Assembly: GCF_022662195.1 (NCBI RefSeq)
Contig: NZ_JAKMCS010000001.1
Location: 434,001-498,000, forward strand
Direction of reading: 5' to 3'
Source of the DNA: Aestuariivivens insulae
GTDB lineage: Bacteria; Bacteroidota; Bacteroidia; Flavobacteriales; Flavobacteriaceae
Length of the DNA: 64,000 nucleotides
Shown: positions 1 to 8,644 of the stretch, piece after piece
Numbering within the stretch: the stretch's first letter is position 1
Layout: each line of letters begins with the position of its first letter
Program-made: the position numbers and the translations under genes
The notes under the pieces: generated by a model
What the model was told of the DNA's origin: nothing
The model's input: the letters and a program-made list of their open reading frames with translations, nothing else
The model's database searches: none

Positions 1-7
1 AATTAAT

Positions 8-985
8 ATGTATCGATTTATTATTGCTTTATGCATAGTAATATGTTGTTTTTCGTGTAATCAACCTGTTAAAAATACCCTGTTGCAGGGGTCGGTTTTT
101 GGAACCTATTATCGCGTAATTTATAATGCTGAAGAGGATTATCAAAAACAGTTTGACAGCTTGTTCTACGCTATCAATAAATCGATGTCTACCTATCAAG
201 TGAATTCCGATATTACTAAATTAAACCGGAATGAAGCGAATACCGTTGATGAGCATTTTGTAAATGTATTCAATACTTCAAAAGCAATATATAAGGCAAC
301 CCATGGCGCTTTCGATCCTACTATTGGTGCTGTGGTCAATGCTTGGGATTTTGGGCCAGAGGGAAAAATAGTAAACTTAGATAGCCTTAAAATTGATAGT
401 TTGATGCTTTCGGTAGGATTGGACAGGGTAAAATTAGAAGGTAATCGTATTATAAAACCCCAACAGACTTTTATAGATTTCAATGCCATAGCAAAAGGTT
501 ATGCTGTTGATGTTATTTCTGGTTTTTTAAGCAGTAAAGGCGTCGATAATCATTTAGTAGATATTGGAGGGGAGCTAAAAGCAAACGGTATCAATATTGA
601 AAAAGGACAGGCATGGAAAGTGGGCGTGGAGAATCCAAATTTTGATGGGACACAATCTATTAATAAAGTGATTGCTCTTAGTGATAAGGCTATGGCAACC
701 TCTGGAACGTACAGGAAATTTAAAGTTGATGAACATGGAAACCGTTATGCGCACATTATAGATACTAAAACAGGTTATCCCAGTAAAACCAGTTTGTTGA
801 GTATTTCGGTTATTGCAGATGATTGTATGACTGCCGATGCCTATGCGACAGCTTTCAAAACCATGGGGATTGAAAAGGTTACAACGTTTTTAAAATCCCA
901 CCCGGAGCTTCAGGTGTTTTTAATTTTTCAGAATAACAACAAAGCATTGGAAAAGCTTTCCTTGAATGGTTTTCCAGATAATTAA
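8..985 (+). CDS. apbE: ApbE-type FAD:protein FMN transferase, lipoprotein
   Basis: The protein (325 aa) should covalently attach FMN to Thr residues of exported flavoproteins such as NqrB/C or RnfG. A lipoprotein signal ends at Cys17 (motif CFSC), so it should sit on the periplasmic face of a membrane. Family motifs are clear: DPTIGAVVNAWDFGP near residues 99-113, AKGYAVD near 160, DIGGELKANG near 183, ATSGTYRKF near 233 and ADDCMTADAYATAF near 268-281. The length is normal for the family. In many Bacteroidetes apbE follows the nqr operon, but the upstream DNA lies outside the window, so this is only inference. No terminator is obvious before the palindromic repeat that starts about 95 bp downstream. 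Confidence 0.93.
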   Translation: MYRFIIALCIVICCFSCNQPVKNTLLQGSVFGTYYRVIYNAEEDYQKQFDSLFYAINKSMSTYQVNSDITKLNRNEANTVDEHFVNVFNTSKAIYKATHGAFDPTIGAVVNAWDFGPEGKIVNLDSLKIDSLMLSVGLDRVKLEGNRIIKPQQTFIDFNAIAKGYAVDVISGFLSSKGVDNHLVDIGGELKANGINIEKGQAWKVGVENPNFDGTQSINKVIALSDKAMATSGTYRKFKVDEHGNRYAHIIDTKTGYPSKTSLLSISVIADDCMTADAYATAFKTMGIEKVTTFLKSHPELQVFLIFQNNNKALEKLSLNGFPDN

Positions 986-1080
986 TGCTTGTTAAACTTG
1001 GCTTGTTCTGAAGTCTGCTATAAAATGTAAGGTTAATTTAACCCGTTGTGTATTTTGGGTAAAACTAATTCCAAAGATGT

Positions 1081-1212
1081 CAGTTCGAGTGTCCGCCAAA
1101 GGCGGGACGTATCGAGAACTATTTCAAAGGCTAAAATTCTTTTTCTCGATAGTTCTACTGAGCTGAGTCGAAGTACAATTTTTACTCATTTCAATCGTAA
1201 AATTCACTCGAA
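1081..1212. repeat. Nested palindromic intergenic repeat
   Basis: Between the convergent ends of apbE and the methyltransferase gene lie nested inverted repeats. TTCGAGTG (1084-1091) pairs with CACTCGAA (1205-1212), ATCGAGAA (1111-1118) with TTCTCGAT (1143-1150), and CCGCC with GGCGG around 1092-1105. A 75-codon reading frame across it looks like translated repeat, not a gene. The layout resembles small non-autonomous palindromic elements common between genes in flavobacterial genomes. It could fold into a long hairpin and act as a barrier or terminator for both convergent transcripts. Confidence 0.6.
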
Positions 1213-1222
1213 ATTGTTAGGG

Positions 1223-1987
1223 TTATTTAAATACCACGGGAATTATCTCACCCTTAGCCAAACAGAATGTTGAAATGGTTTCATCCGTCATTGTTGCAGT
1301 ATAATCTACTTCATCTACTTTAAAACCAATGGAGCGAAGTTTATCAAAATAATCACGACCATAAACGCGCACATGGTCATACTGTCCAAAAATGAGGGCC
1401 CGTTCTTTTTTATCGGTGATGGTATCGTCTTCAAAAGTTGTTTTTCGGTTTAAATCCTGTGGAATTTGAAAAACACCCCAACCTCCAGGTTTCATAACAC
1501 GGTATAACTCTTCCATGGCTTTAGTGTCATCTGGGATATGTTCTAATACGTGATTACACAAAATAACATCAAAGCTATTGTCCTTAAAGGGGAGGTTGCA
1601 AATGTCGGCTTTAACATCGGCTATGGGGGATAGTAAATCGGTTGTGGTATAGTTTAATTTTTTTAAGGATTTAAATTGTTTTAAAAAGCATTGCTCTGGT
1701 GCAAAGTGCAAAACCTTTAAGTTTTCGGTGAAAAAATTGGTTTCATTTTTTAAATACAGCCATAATAGCCTGTGGCGCTCTAAAGACAATGTTGAAGGAG
1801 ATAATACATTGTTACGCTGTGTGCCATAACCATAGGGCAAAAAGGTACTAAAGCTTTTACCATCGATGGGGTCGGTAAAGGTTTTGCCCTTTAAAAAGAA
1901 AGCTAATATTGGACGAATAATATAGCTTAACCTAATTAATAGGGGGCGGGGAATAATGTTCAGGATTATTTTAAAAACTGTTTTCAA
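1223..1987 (-). CDS. Class I SAM-dependent methyltransferase
   Basis: This is a 254-residue methyltransferase of the Methyltransf_11 type. A central segment reads ADICNLPFKDNSFDVILCN followed by HVLEHIPDD and YRVMKPGGWGVFQIP. These are the acidic loop, motif post-I and motif III regions of the Rossmann-like SAM fold. The first 60 residues are basic and hydrophobic, suggesting membrane association or substrate contacts. The substrate cannot be read from the sequence. It starts 5 bp after the DUF3050 gene, so it is probably the last gene of the map-DUF3050 transcript. Confidence 0.8.
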   Translation of the reverse strand: MKTVFKIILNIIPRPLLIRLSYIIRPILAFFLKGKTFTDPIDGKSFSTFLPYGYGTQRNNVLSPSTLSLERHRLLWLYLKNETNFFTENLKVLHFAPEQCFLKQFKSLKKLNYTTTDLLSPIADVKADICNLPFKDNSFDVILCNHVLEHIPDDTKAMEELYRVMKPGGWGVFQIPQDLNRKTTFEDDTITDKKERALIFGQYDHVRVYGRDYFDKLRSIGFKVDEVDYTATMTDETISTFCLAKGEIIPVVFK

Positions 1988-1992
1988 ATGCG

Positions 1993-2775
1993 TTATGCTT
2001 CAACCAAGGTGTTCTTTTGAATGCGTCTGGCAATACTGTCCCAAAGGGAAATGCGATGTTGTAATGCTTGTTTTGCTGTTGTTAGGGCTTCTTCCCATTT
2101 GTTAACATCATCTTTACATAATTCTTCAATCATTTTTAAAGATAACGGACCATGCTCGTCTCCATCCAATTCAATATGTCGCTTTAAATAGTATATTAAT
2201 TTACTAAAAGTATTGCTTTCTGTTTTAGACTGATTAATGATTTGAAAGAACATATCTGGAATAACGTCTTCACGACCAAATGTAAAAGCAGATGCAATAA
2301 CGTGAGGTTTCTTTGTGGCAATCACATCAAAAGAAAACTGAATAAAGTTTAATGTTTCAGCTTCAAGTTCCGCTTTTAAACCAGCATCGGTAATAGAAAG
2401 CCCTTCTTTTATGTGATTAATAAAAGTGTTAATTTGTTTGGTGTTGGCACCTACCTGAAGCATGGCGTCTAAATACATTTCGTAATGGCTTTTAGGCTCA
2501 CCAAGTTCGTTAACATCGCTTTCTTCGCCTAACACAATCTCGTTGATAAACCTTGAAGTTGCAGGATTAACAACTGGTACCCATGGTAGAGTTGTAGTTG
2601 TTAATTGGTTTTGAAGCGATTTTAATAGCGACATAAAATCCCAAACCGCAAAGACGTGTTGCTCCATAAAGATTTTAACATCGTTTATGGAATCTAGAGT
2701 GCTGTATAATTTATGATGGTTTAACCGAACCCTTAAAGGCTCCAGTGCTTCTTCAATACGCTGAATATGGTTCAT
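1993..2775 (-). CDS. DUF3050 family protein (haem-oxygenase-like fold)
   Basis: The 260-residue protein matches the DUF3050 family. It has an N-terminal segment with HHKLY and FMEQHVFAVWDFMSLLKSLQ, a middle FTFGREDVIPDMF, and a C-terminal YYLKRHIELDGDEHGPLS. The regularly placed His and Glu residues (EQH, GRE, KRHIELDGDEHG) are those of the helical haem-oxygenase-like/diiron superfamily, so a metal-dependent oxidase role is possible but unproven. The start codon lies 1 bp after the map stop codon, so the two are probably translationally coupled. No signal peptide is seen; it should be cytoplasmic. Confidence 0.78.
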   Translation of the reverse strand: MNHIQRIEEALEPLRVRLNHHKLYSTLDSINDVKIFMEQHVFAVWDFMSLLKSLQNQLTTTTLPWVPVVNPATSRFINEIVLGEESDVNELGEPKSHYEMYLDAMLQVGANTKQINTFINHIKEGLSITDAGLKAELEAETLNFIQFSFDVIATKKPHVIASAFTFGREDVIPDMFFQIINQSKTESNTFSKLIYYLKRHIELDGDEHGPLSLKMIEELCKDDVNKWEEALTTAKQALQHRISLWDSIARRIQKNTLVEA

Positions 2776-2776
2776 T

Positions 2777-3595
2777 CTACAGAACTAATGCTTTTTGTCT
2801 AAATTCTTCCTCTTCATTGCTTTCAATACCCAAAGCTTCATAAATATAGGCAAAGGTAGAAAGTAATTCGGGCTTACCATCTACTAAGGCTACATCGTGT
2901 TCAAAATGAGCACTTGGCTTATTGTCTAATGTGGTAATGGTCCAACCATCCCTATGTTGCTTAATACGTTGTGTACCCATATTTATCATGGGCTCGATGG
3001 CAACAACCATACCTTCAATAAACTTTTTGCCCTTACCGCGTTTACCATAATTGGGCATTTCTGGATCTTCGTGCATTTCTTTGCCCAATCCATGGCCTAC
3101 CAATTCGCGTACTACACCATAGCCATGGTCTTCACAGTATTTTTGAATGGCAAAGCCAACATCGCCAACACGATTGTTCTTTTTAAACTCCCTAATGCCT
3201 ACATAAAGAGACTCTTTAGTGACCTGTAATAATTTTTCGGTCTCAGCGTCAATCTCACCAACAGCAAAGGTATAAGCATGGTCACCATAAAAGCCATTTT
3301 TTAAGGCGCCACAGTCTATGGAAATAATGTCGCCTTCTTTTAAAGGTTCATTGTTAGGGATACCATGTACTACTTGAGAGTTTGGGCTCATGCAAAGTGT
3401 ATTTGGGAAATCGTAAAGTCCCAAAAATCCGGGTACGGCACCATGGTCACGTATATGCTCTTCCGCTATTTTATCAAGTTCGAGTGTGGTTACACCAGGT
3501 TGTATTGCTTTGGCCAATACCCCTAAAGTTTTTGATACGATCAATGCACTTTCGCGCATCAATTCTATTTCTTCCTTTGTTTTTACTACAATCAT
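2777..3595 (-). CDS. map: Type I methionine aminopeptidase
   Basis: It removes the initiator methionine from nascent proteins. The 272-residue protein shows the five metal ligands of the pita-bread fold in their usual contexts: ISIDCGALKNGFYGDHAYTF (two Asp), GHGLGKEMHEDP (His), VVAIEPMI (Glu) and FEHDVALVD (Glu). It lacks the N-terminal zinc-finger extension of some homologues. It lies 72 bp after the HAD gene and 1 bp before the DUF3050 gene, within a minus-strand run that begins at gpmI. Confidence 0.96.
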   Translation of the reverse strand: MIVVKTKEEIELMRESALIVSKTLGVLAKAIQPGVTTLELDKIAEEHIRDHGAVPGFLGLYDFPNTLCMSPNSQVVHGIPNNEPLKEGDIISIDCGALKNGFYGDHAYTFAVGEIDAETEKLLQVTKESLYVGIREFKKNNRVGDVGFAIQKYCEDHGYGVVRELVGHGLGKEMHEDPEMPNYGKRGKGKKFIEGMVVAIEPMINMGTQRIKQHRDGWTITTLDNKPSAHFEHDVALVDGKPELLSTFAYIYEALGIESNEEEEFRQKALVL

Positions 3596-3667
3596 CTGTT
3601 AAAAAATAATGGCAAAGATACTTAAAATAAAGGTTTTTAAATTTTTAACCTTTGAAGTAAATATAGA

Positions 3668-4078
3668 TTACCTAAAAAAGTCTAAAAAGCGTTTTTTATT
3701 TGGTTTGTGAGTTAGCGGATTTTCAGAATCAATGAGCAATTGGTACACTTTCCCCCAACCGATAAACCCTCCAATATTACGGTCGTCTATAAAGATATCG
3801 GCATGAATTTTTCTGCTTTGGCCCTCAATAGACTGTTCCTCTGGAAAACTCTTGTTAACTGCATAAAAACTAATGCCATGCTTATTACAAAACGACACTG
3901 CTTCGTCCAATCGTTTTCCAGAACGGTAGCTCCATAGTATTAACCGGTGCCCTTTTTCTTGAAGTTTTTTTAAAGTTTCAAAAGCAAACAGTATGGGCTT
4001 GCCTATTTTGGGGTAGGCATCTTCTACTATGGTACCGTCAAAATCTACTGCTATAATCAGTGACTGATTAAAATTCAT
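3668..4078 (-). CDS. Small HAD-superfamily hydrolase (BT_0820-like)
   Basis: The 136-residue protein has the HAD nucleophile motif DFDGTIVED at residues 12-20 and a second motif in LILWSYRSGKRLDEAV. The acidic motif is IDDRNIGG near residue 97. There is no large cap domain. These features match the short HAD phosphatases typical of Bacteroidetes. The substrate is unknown. It is 41 bp after gpmI on the same strand and probably cotranscribed. Confidence 0.82.
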   Translation of the reverse strand: MNFNQSLIIAVDFDGTIVEDAYPKIGKPILFAFETLKKLQEKGHRLILWSYRSGKRLDEAVSFCNKHGISFYAVNKSFPEEQSIEGQSRKIHADIFIDDRNIGGFIGWGKVYQLLIDSENPLTHKPNKKRFLDFFR

Positions 4079-4119
4079 AAAACTGAAGCTTTTTACTGGG
4101 TATGTAAAGCTACAATTTT

Positions 4120-5637
4120 TTAAACTAATGCGTGTCTGGTCATGGCTTCTGGCTGTGCTATACCCATAAGTTTAAGTATGGTTGGAGCCATATCGCCTAA
4201 AATGCCGTCTTCAATAGATTTTAACTCGCTATCTATTAAAATAACCGGAACGGGATTGGTGGTATGTGCCGTATGTGGTGAACCATCGGGATTTACCATA
4301 GTTTCACAATTGCCATGATCGGCAATTAATAATGTGGTGTAACCATTATCCAATGCAGCTGTAACTACATCTTTCACACAGGCGTCTACAGCTTCACAAG
4401 CCTTAATGGCAGCTTCCATAACTCCGGTATGTCCAACCATATCGCCATTAGCGAAATTCAGACAAACAAAATCAACATCTCCTTTTTGTAGTTCTGGTAC
4501 TAAGGCATCCCGCAATTCGTAAGCACTCATTTCTGGTTGTAAATCGTAAGTTGCTACTTTAGGCGAATTTCTTAAAATACGGGTTTCGCCATTAAAAGGT
4601 ATTTCCCTTCCACCAGAAAAGAAAAAGGTAACGTGGGGGTATTTTTCGGTTTCGGCTATCCTGATTTGCTTTTTGTCGTGCTTCTCTAAAACTTCTCCCA
4701 AAGTTTCGGTTAAATTATCCTTGTTAAAAATAACATTTACGTTTTCGTAACTGTCATCGTAATTGGTCAAGGTTACATAATGCAAATTGAGTTTGTGCAT
4801 ATTGTATTCGTGGAAATCCTTTTGTGATAAAGCTTCGGTTAGCTCGCGCCCTCTGTCTGTTCTAAAATTGAAAAATATAATAACATCACCATCTTTCACT
4901 TTAGCTATGGGTTCGTTGTTTTCATCAACCATAATGATAGGTTTGATGAACTCATCGGTTACATCATTTTTATAGCTATCTTCAATAGAAGTAATGGCGT
5001 CAGTAGATTTATCGCCTAAACCATTAACAACAGCATCATAGGCTAGCTTTACACGCTCCCAGCGTTTGTCCCTATCCATGGCATAATAGCGCCCAGTTAT
5101 ACTGGCTAGTTTAGTATTGTTGTTTTTTATGTGGTCCTGTAATTGGGCCACAAATCCGCTACCAGATGTTGGGCTAACATCTCGCCCATCGGTAAAGGCG
5201 TGCACAAAGGTGTTTTCTAAACCATAGTTGTTAGCAGCATCTATTAGCCCTAATAAATGGTTAATGTGCGAATGTACACCACCATCACTTAAAAGACCTA
5301 AAAAGTGAACATTTTTATTGTTGTCCTTAGCATATTTAAAAGCATTAACCAGAGTTTGTTCTTTGTTCAGGCTTTTGTTTTCAACCGCTAGATTAACCTT
5401 AACTAAATCTTGATATACTATACGTCCGGCACCAAGATTCATATGTCCTACTTCACTATTGCCCATTTGGCCATCGGGAAGTCCTACGTTTAAACCATCG
5501 GTCCTTAACTGTGCGGAAGGATAGTTTTTGTACAAAGAATCTATAAAAGGTGTATTGGCATGGTCTATTGCAGATACCTTAGGGTCTGGAGAATGTCCCC
5601 ATCCATCAAGTATCATAAGGATAACTTTTTTGTTCAT
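4120..5637 (-). CDS. gpmI: 2,3-bisphosphoglycerate-independent phosphoglycerate mutase
   Basis: It interconverts 3- and 2-phosphoglycerate in glycolysis without 2,3-BPG, using two Mn ions. The 505-residue length is typical. An alkaline-phosphatase-like core begins with MILDGWGHSPD, and the phospho-acceptor serine lies in GQMGNSEVGHMNLGAGRI. Further markers are the GRDVSPTSG and ITGRYYAMDRDKRWERV stretches, and metal motifs NFANGDMVGHTG and LIADHGNCE near the C terminus. It is the first gene of the minus-strand run towards map. Confidence 0.97.
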   Translation of the reverse strand: MNKKVILMILDGWGHSPDPKVSAIDHANTPFIDSLYKNYPSAQLRTDGLNVGLPDGQMGNSEVGHMNLGAGRIVYQDLVKVNLAVENKSLNKEQTLVNAFKYAKDNNKNVHFLGLLSDGGVHSHINHLLGLIDAANNYGLENTFVHAFTDGRDVSPTSGSGFVAQLQDHIKNNNTKLASITGRYYAMDRDKRWERVKLAYDAVVNGLGDKSTDAITSIEDSYKNDVTDEFIKPIIMVDENNEPIAKVKDGDVIIFFNFRTDRGRELTEALSQKDFHEYNMHKLNLHYVTLTNYDDSYENVNVIFNKDNLTETLGEVLEKHDKKQIRIAETEKYPHVTFFFSGGREIPFNGETRILRNSPKVATYDLQPEMSAYELRDALVPELQKGDVDFVCLNFANGDMVGHTGVMEAAIKACEAVDACVKDVVTAALDNGYTTLLIADHGNCETMVNPDGSPHTAHTTNPVPVILIDSELKSIEDGILGDMAPTILKLMGIAQPEAMTRHALV

Positions 5638-5661
5638 TTTAGATGTAGTTTTTTGACCTCA

Positions 5662-5669
5662 CAAAGATA
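5662..5669 (-). promoter_or_regulatory. Candidate -7 element for gpmI
   Basis: On the minus strand the sequence reads TATCTTTG, a perfect match to the TAnnTTTG -7 consensus of the Bacteroidetes primary sigma factor, 24 bp before the gpmI start. A convincing TTG -33 element is not seen at the usual distance, so this is a partial match. Confidence 0.42.
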
Positions 5670-5876
5670 GCAAAGTATACAGAGATATGCTTTGAAAACC
5701 CTTGTAAATAAGGTGGTTTTAGGATTTTTTTAGAAATCTTCAACAAATGGCGGTGCGTGTTAAAAGAAACGTTAAAAAAATGTTATTTAATATTTTTTTG
5801 TGTAACAAATTAAAAAACATGTCGTCTCTTTAGTATATCAAAAAACGAATCATTAATCAAATTAAATTCTTTCATC

Positions 5877-6272
5877 ATGAAAAAAACATTCATCATTTCC
5901 GCTATGGCATTATGTTTTGCGGTAGTCACTGCAAATGCCAAATCTGTTAACGCTAATTTTGATAACTACACAAAAACAACTGTTTTTAAAGTAAGCCCTT
6001 TTTGTGTTTCAATAGCCAAAGGCGATATTGAAACCGTAAGAAAACTCATTAATTTAGGTGCGGATGTCAATGCTAAATCTAATGGAATGACCCCTGTAAT
6101 GTATGCAGCTAAGTTCAATAGAACTGAAATATTAAAACTTTTAATAGAAAATGGCGCTAAGTTAAAAGCGAAATCAGATAAAGGTATGACTGCTATAAAA
6201 TATGCCGAGATTCATAAAGCTAAAGAAGCTCATGCTATTTTAAAAGAAGCTATGTCTAAGAAGGAAAAATAA
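5877..6272 (+). CDS. Exported ankyrin-repeat protein
   Basis: A 131-residue protein with a cleavable signal peptide (MKKTFIISAMALCFAVVTANA) followed by about two and a half ankyrin repeats. Diagnostic pieces are FCVSIAKGDIETVRKLINLG, MTPVMYAAKFNRTEILKLLI and KGMTAIKYAEIHKAKEAHAI. Ankyrin repeats bind other proteins; no catalytic motif is visible. A lysine-rich tail ends the protein. It is a single-gene unit, divergent from gpmI and closed by the terminator at 6315-6343. Confidence 0.85.
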   Translation: MKKTFIISAMALCFAVVTANAKSVNANFDNYTKTTVFKVSPFCVSIAKGDIETVRKLINLGADVNAKSNGMTPVMYAAKFNRTEILKLLIENGAKLKAKSDKGMTAIKYAEIHKAKEAHAILKEAMSKKEK

Positions 6273-6314
6273 TTAACAACTAAGTTATAATTATTTTAGA
6301 GCTAGTCACTCTTT

Positions 6315-6343
6315 AAAAGCCCTTTTATTAGGGCTTTTTTTTT
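6315..6343 (+). terminator. Rho-independent terminator after the ankyrin gene
   Basis: An 8-bp stem, AAAAGCCC with GGGCTTTT, encloses an 8-nt loop and is followed by a run of Ts. It begins 43 bp after the ankyrin stop codon. Confidence 0.85.
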
Positions 6344-6604
6344 GACTTTTTAATTTCTTGTCTAGTATTATGGTAATGACTTATACTTGCCAGCATTGGG
6401 ATTTGTTTTTTGTTGACTAGATTTTTTAAAGACAAAAATAGAGGCATGGTTCCCCAATTATCAACTAACCTATAGATTTCGCCTTCTCATGATTTTTTAA
6501 GATTGTAATTAAAATTATGAAAAAATAATGTTACTTTGTTTATGCTCCTCTTGTATTACAAACACGGTTTATCTTAATAGATCATTGCTAAATAGATAAA
6601 AATA
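6344..6604. other. Intergenic stretch with no recognised content
   Basis: Together with the preceding terminator this makes a 332-bp gap between genes. It is AT-rich. I see no open frame of useful length, no structured RNA and no clear repeat. The promoter of the downstream GNAT gene must lie here, but no good -33/-7 pair stands out. Confidence 0.4.
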
Positions 6605-7027
6605 ATGTTTCAATTTAAAATTATAGAAAAAGAAGATATTAGCCTTGTTGTTCCCTTGGTTTATAAGCTAAACAATGAAAAAGTGTCTTATGAGTTGTTA
6701 GAACAGCGCTTTTTAGAAATGAAAGACCAAAATTACGAGTGTGCTGTAATATATGATGGTGACAAATTAATAGGTGTTTGCGGCTTGTGGTTTTGTACCC
6801 GGCATTACTCGGGTAGGAGTGTGGAACCCGATCATGTGTATATTGAAGAAGCATATAGGGGCAAGGGTTTAGGGAAGCAGTTTTTTAATTGGATATATGA
6901 TTATGTTTCCAATAAAGGGTACGAGGCCGTTGAATTGAATACCTATGTGTCTAATTACGACTCCCATAAATTTTACTACAATGAAGGTTTTATAATATTA
7001 GGATACCACTTTTTAAAAAAGCTTTAA
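6605..7027 (+). CDS. GNAT family N-acetyltransferase
   Basis: The 140-residue protein has the acetyl-CoA pyrophosphate-binding loop in YIEEAYRGKGLGKQFFNWI (motif A, near residues 79-97). A typical C-terminal strand follows: VELNTYVSNYDSHKFYYNEGF. The substrate is unknown. It lies 47 bp upstream of tRNA-Gly, which has its own promoter. Confidence 0.85.
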   Translation: MFQFKIIEKEDISLVVPLVYKLNNEKVSYELLEQRFLEMKDQNYECAVIYDGDKLIGVCGLWFCTRHYSGRSVEPDHVYIEEAYRGKGLGKQFFNWIYDYVSNKGYEAVELNTYVSNYDSHKFYYNEGFIILGYHFLKKL

Positions 7028-7033
7028 TTTTTT

Positions 7034-7064
7034 CTTGTGGAAAATAAAATTGATTATATATTTG
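7034..7064 (+). promoter_or_regulatory. Promoter of tRNA-Gly
   Basis: CTTG at 7034-7037 (-33) and TATATTTG at 7057-7064 (-7) are separated by 19 bp, within the TTG-N17-23-TAnnTTTG consensus of Bacteroidetes. The -7 box ends 10 bp before the first tRNA base, as expected for a short leader. Confidence 0.75.
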
Positions 7065-7074
7065 CAGGCACAAT

Positions 7075-7150
7075 GCGGGAGTAGCTCAGTTGGTAGAGCG
7101 TCAGCCTTCCAAGCTGAATGTCGCCGGTTCGAACCCGGTCTCCCGCTCCA
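7075..7150 (+). tRNA. tRNA-Gly (anticodon TCC)
   Basis: The cloverleaf is complete. The acceptor stem pairs GCGGGAG with CTCCCGC, the D-stem GCTC with GAGC, and the anticodon stem TCAGC with GCTGA around the loop CTTCCAA. The T-arm loop is TTCGAAC. The discriminator base is T and the 3' CCA is encoded (7148-7150). A terminator-like hairpin follows directly, and its last 20 nt recur five times in the downstream array. Confidence 0.97.
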
Positions 7151-7765
7151 GAAGCTTCATTTAAAGATGGAGCTTTTTTTTTTGCCCGAAAGTTTTGTGG
7201 AATTGGCGGAGCTAGGGTGAGAAGCCTGTGCCGAGCAGTCGAGGTGAACCCGGTCTCCCGCTCCAAAGAGTTCTGTCAATTGATGGAACTTTTTTTATGC
7301 CCGAAAGTTTTGTGGAATTGGCGGAGCTAGGGTGAGAAGCCTGTGCCGAGTTCAGACGAGGTGAACCCGGTCTCCCGCTCCAGAAGCTTCATTTAAAGAT
7401 GGAGCTTTTTTTTTACCCGAAAGTTTTGTGGAATTGGCGGAGCTAGGGTGAGAAGCCTGTGCCGAGTTCAGAAGAGGTGAACCCGGTCTCCCGCTCCAGA
7501 AGCTTCATTTAAAGATGGAGCTTTTTTTTTACCCGAAAGTTTTGTGGAATTGGCGGAGCTAGGGTGAGAAGCCTGTGCCGAGTTCAGACGAGGTGAACCC
7601 GGTCTCCCGCTCCAGAAGCTTCATTTAAAGATGGAGCTTTTTTTTTGCCCGAAAGTTTTGTGGAATTGGCGGAGCTAGGGTGAGAAGCCTGTGCCGAGCA
7701 GTCGAGGTGAACCCGGTCTCCCGCTCCAAAGAGTTCTGTCAATTGATGGGACCTTTTTTATGTCC
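7151..7765 (+). repeat. Tandem array: terminator hairpin + spacer + tRNA-Gly 3' end (5 copies plus a partial)
   Basis: Five head-to-tail units occupy 7151-7265, 7266-7382, 7383-7498, 7499-7614 and 7615-7728 (114-117 bp), followed by a decayed partial unit. Each unit starts with a hairpin plus T-run. Type A pairs AGCTTCAT with ATGGAGCT; type B, in unit 2 and the partial unit, pairs AGTTCTGTC with GATGGAACT. A ~60-nt spacer follows, and the unit ends with GAACCCGGTCTCCCGCTCCA, identical to the last 20 nt of tRNA-Gly including CCA. Units differ mainly in a short spacer block (GCAGTCGAGG, TTCAGACGAGG or TTCAGAAGAGG). Reading frames crossing it are not genes. Amplification anchored on the tRNA 3' end is the simplest origin. 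Confidence 0.9.
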
Positions 7766-7828
7766 AAAAGGTTAATAATATATTTTTAGCCTCCAGTCTC
7801 CAGTCTCCATCATCAAAATCTTAAATAG

Positions 7829-8536
7829 TTATTTCAAGTGCGTTAAATCTGTATTGGGGTCAACTTCATAAGGGGGCTTGTTGTGTTCAAAAACCCGAGC
7901 ATTTAATTGTCCTTTTAGAATAATATTGTTTCCTTCTACCAATAACCAGCTACCTTCACGCAACCCAACAACAGGGGTGGTGTTATAATGGTGAAATTCG
8001 TTTATTCTGGTTTCTCGTGTCTCTCCCATATGTTTGCTGTTTGGGTCTGGATCTAGATAATGGGGATTAATATTGAAAGGCACCAAACCTAAGGCACTAA
8101 AATTTGGAGGATACACAATAGGCATGTCGTTTGTGGTTTTTATATTTAAACCACAAATATTACTTCCAGCACTAGTGCCAAGATAAGGCGTGCCTTGGTT
8201 GATTGAAGCTTTTAGCGGTTCAATTAAATGCTGTTTGTATAATTGGGTTAATAAAACAAAAGTGTTGCCGCCTCCTGTAAAAATAGCTTTGGCTTCTTCT
8301 ATAGCTTTAACAGAATTTTCAAAGGTGTGGAGGCCAATGGCAGACTTGCCTATTTTTTTAAAAGCCTCATTTGCTTTTGCGGTATAATCGTCATGCGAGA
8401 TACCTCCCGGTCTGGCATATGGTATAAATAAAATGGTTTTAGCGTTTTCAAAATGAGCTTTTAGGTCATCTAAAATGTATTCCAAATAGCCACTTCCATG
8501 TAGTGTAGATGTGCTTGCTATTAAAATGTTTTTCAT
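7829..8536 (-). CDS. pepE: Dipeptidase E (peptidase family S51)
   Basis: The 235-residue protein matches Asp-dipeptide-specific alpha-aspartyl dipeptidases. The nucleophile is Ser122 in LGTSAGSN, the FTGGGNTF motif lies near residue 86, and NINPHYLDPDP supplies the conserved His and Asp. No signal peptide is present, so it should be cytoplasmic. It is convergent with the tRNA-Gly repeat array. Confidence 0.9.
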   Translation of the reverse strand: MKNILIASTSTLHGSGYLEYILDDLKAHFENAKTILFIPYARPGGISHDDYTAKANEAFKKIGKSAIGLHTFENSVKAIEEAKAIFTGGGNTFVLLTQLYKQHLIEPLKASINQGTPYLGTSAGSNICGLNIKTTNDMPIVYPPNFSALGLVPFNINPHYLDPDPNSKHMGETRETRINEFHHYNTTPVVGLREGSWLLVEGNNIILKGQLNARVFEHNKPPYEVDPNTDLTHLK

Positions 8537-8644
8537 GCTTCTCTTTTAATCGTAAAAGTAACTAAACATTAAAGGCTTCAAAAAAAATATTATGATTTTG
8601 TTATAAATAATATTTTAAAATAGTAATTTACAGTAAAAAGCAAC

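Noticed and set aside
1046-1273. 75-codon plus-strand frame
   Set aside because: It lies across a nested inverted repeat and the end of the opposite methyltransferase gene; composition is that of translated repeat.
7035-7330. Three overlapping frames of 61-70 codons
   Set aside because: They run through tRNA-Gly and the tandem array; the apparent protein repeats are the array units.
7151-7765. CRISPR array
   Set aside because: Units are contiguous ~115-bp tandem copies with no unique spacers, and no cas genes are present.
7786-7810. Short direct repeat CCAGTCTCCAGTCTCCA
   Set aside because: Two to three short copies only; no sign of function.
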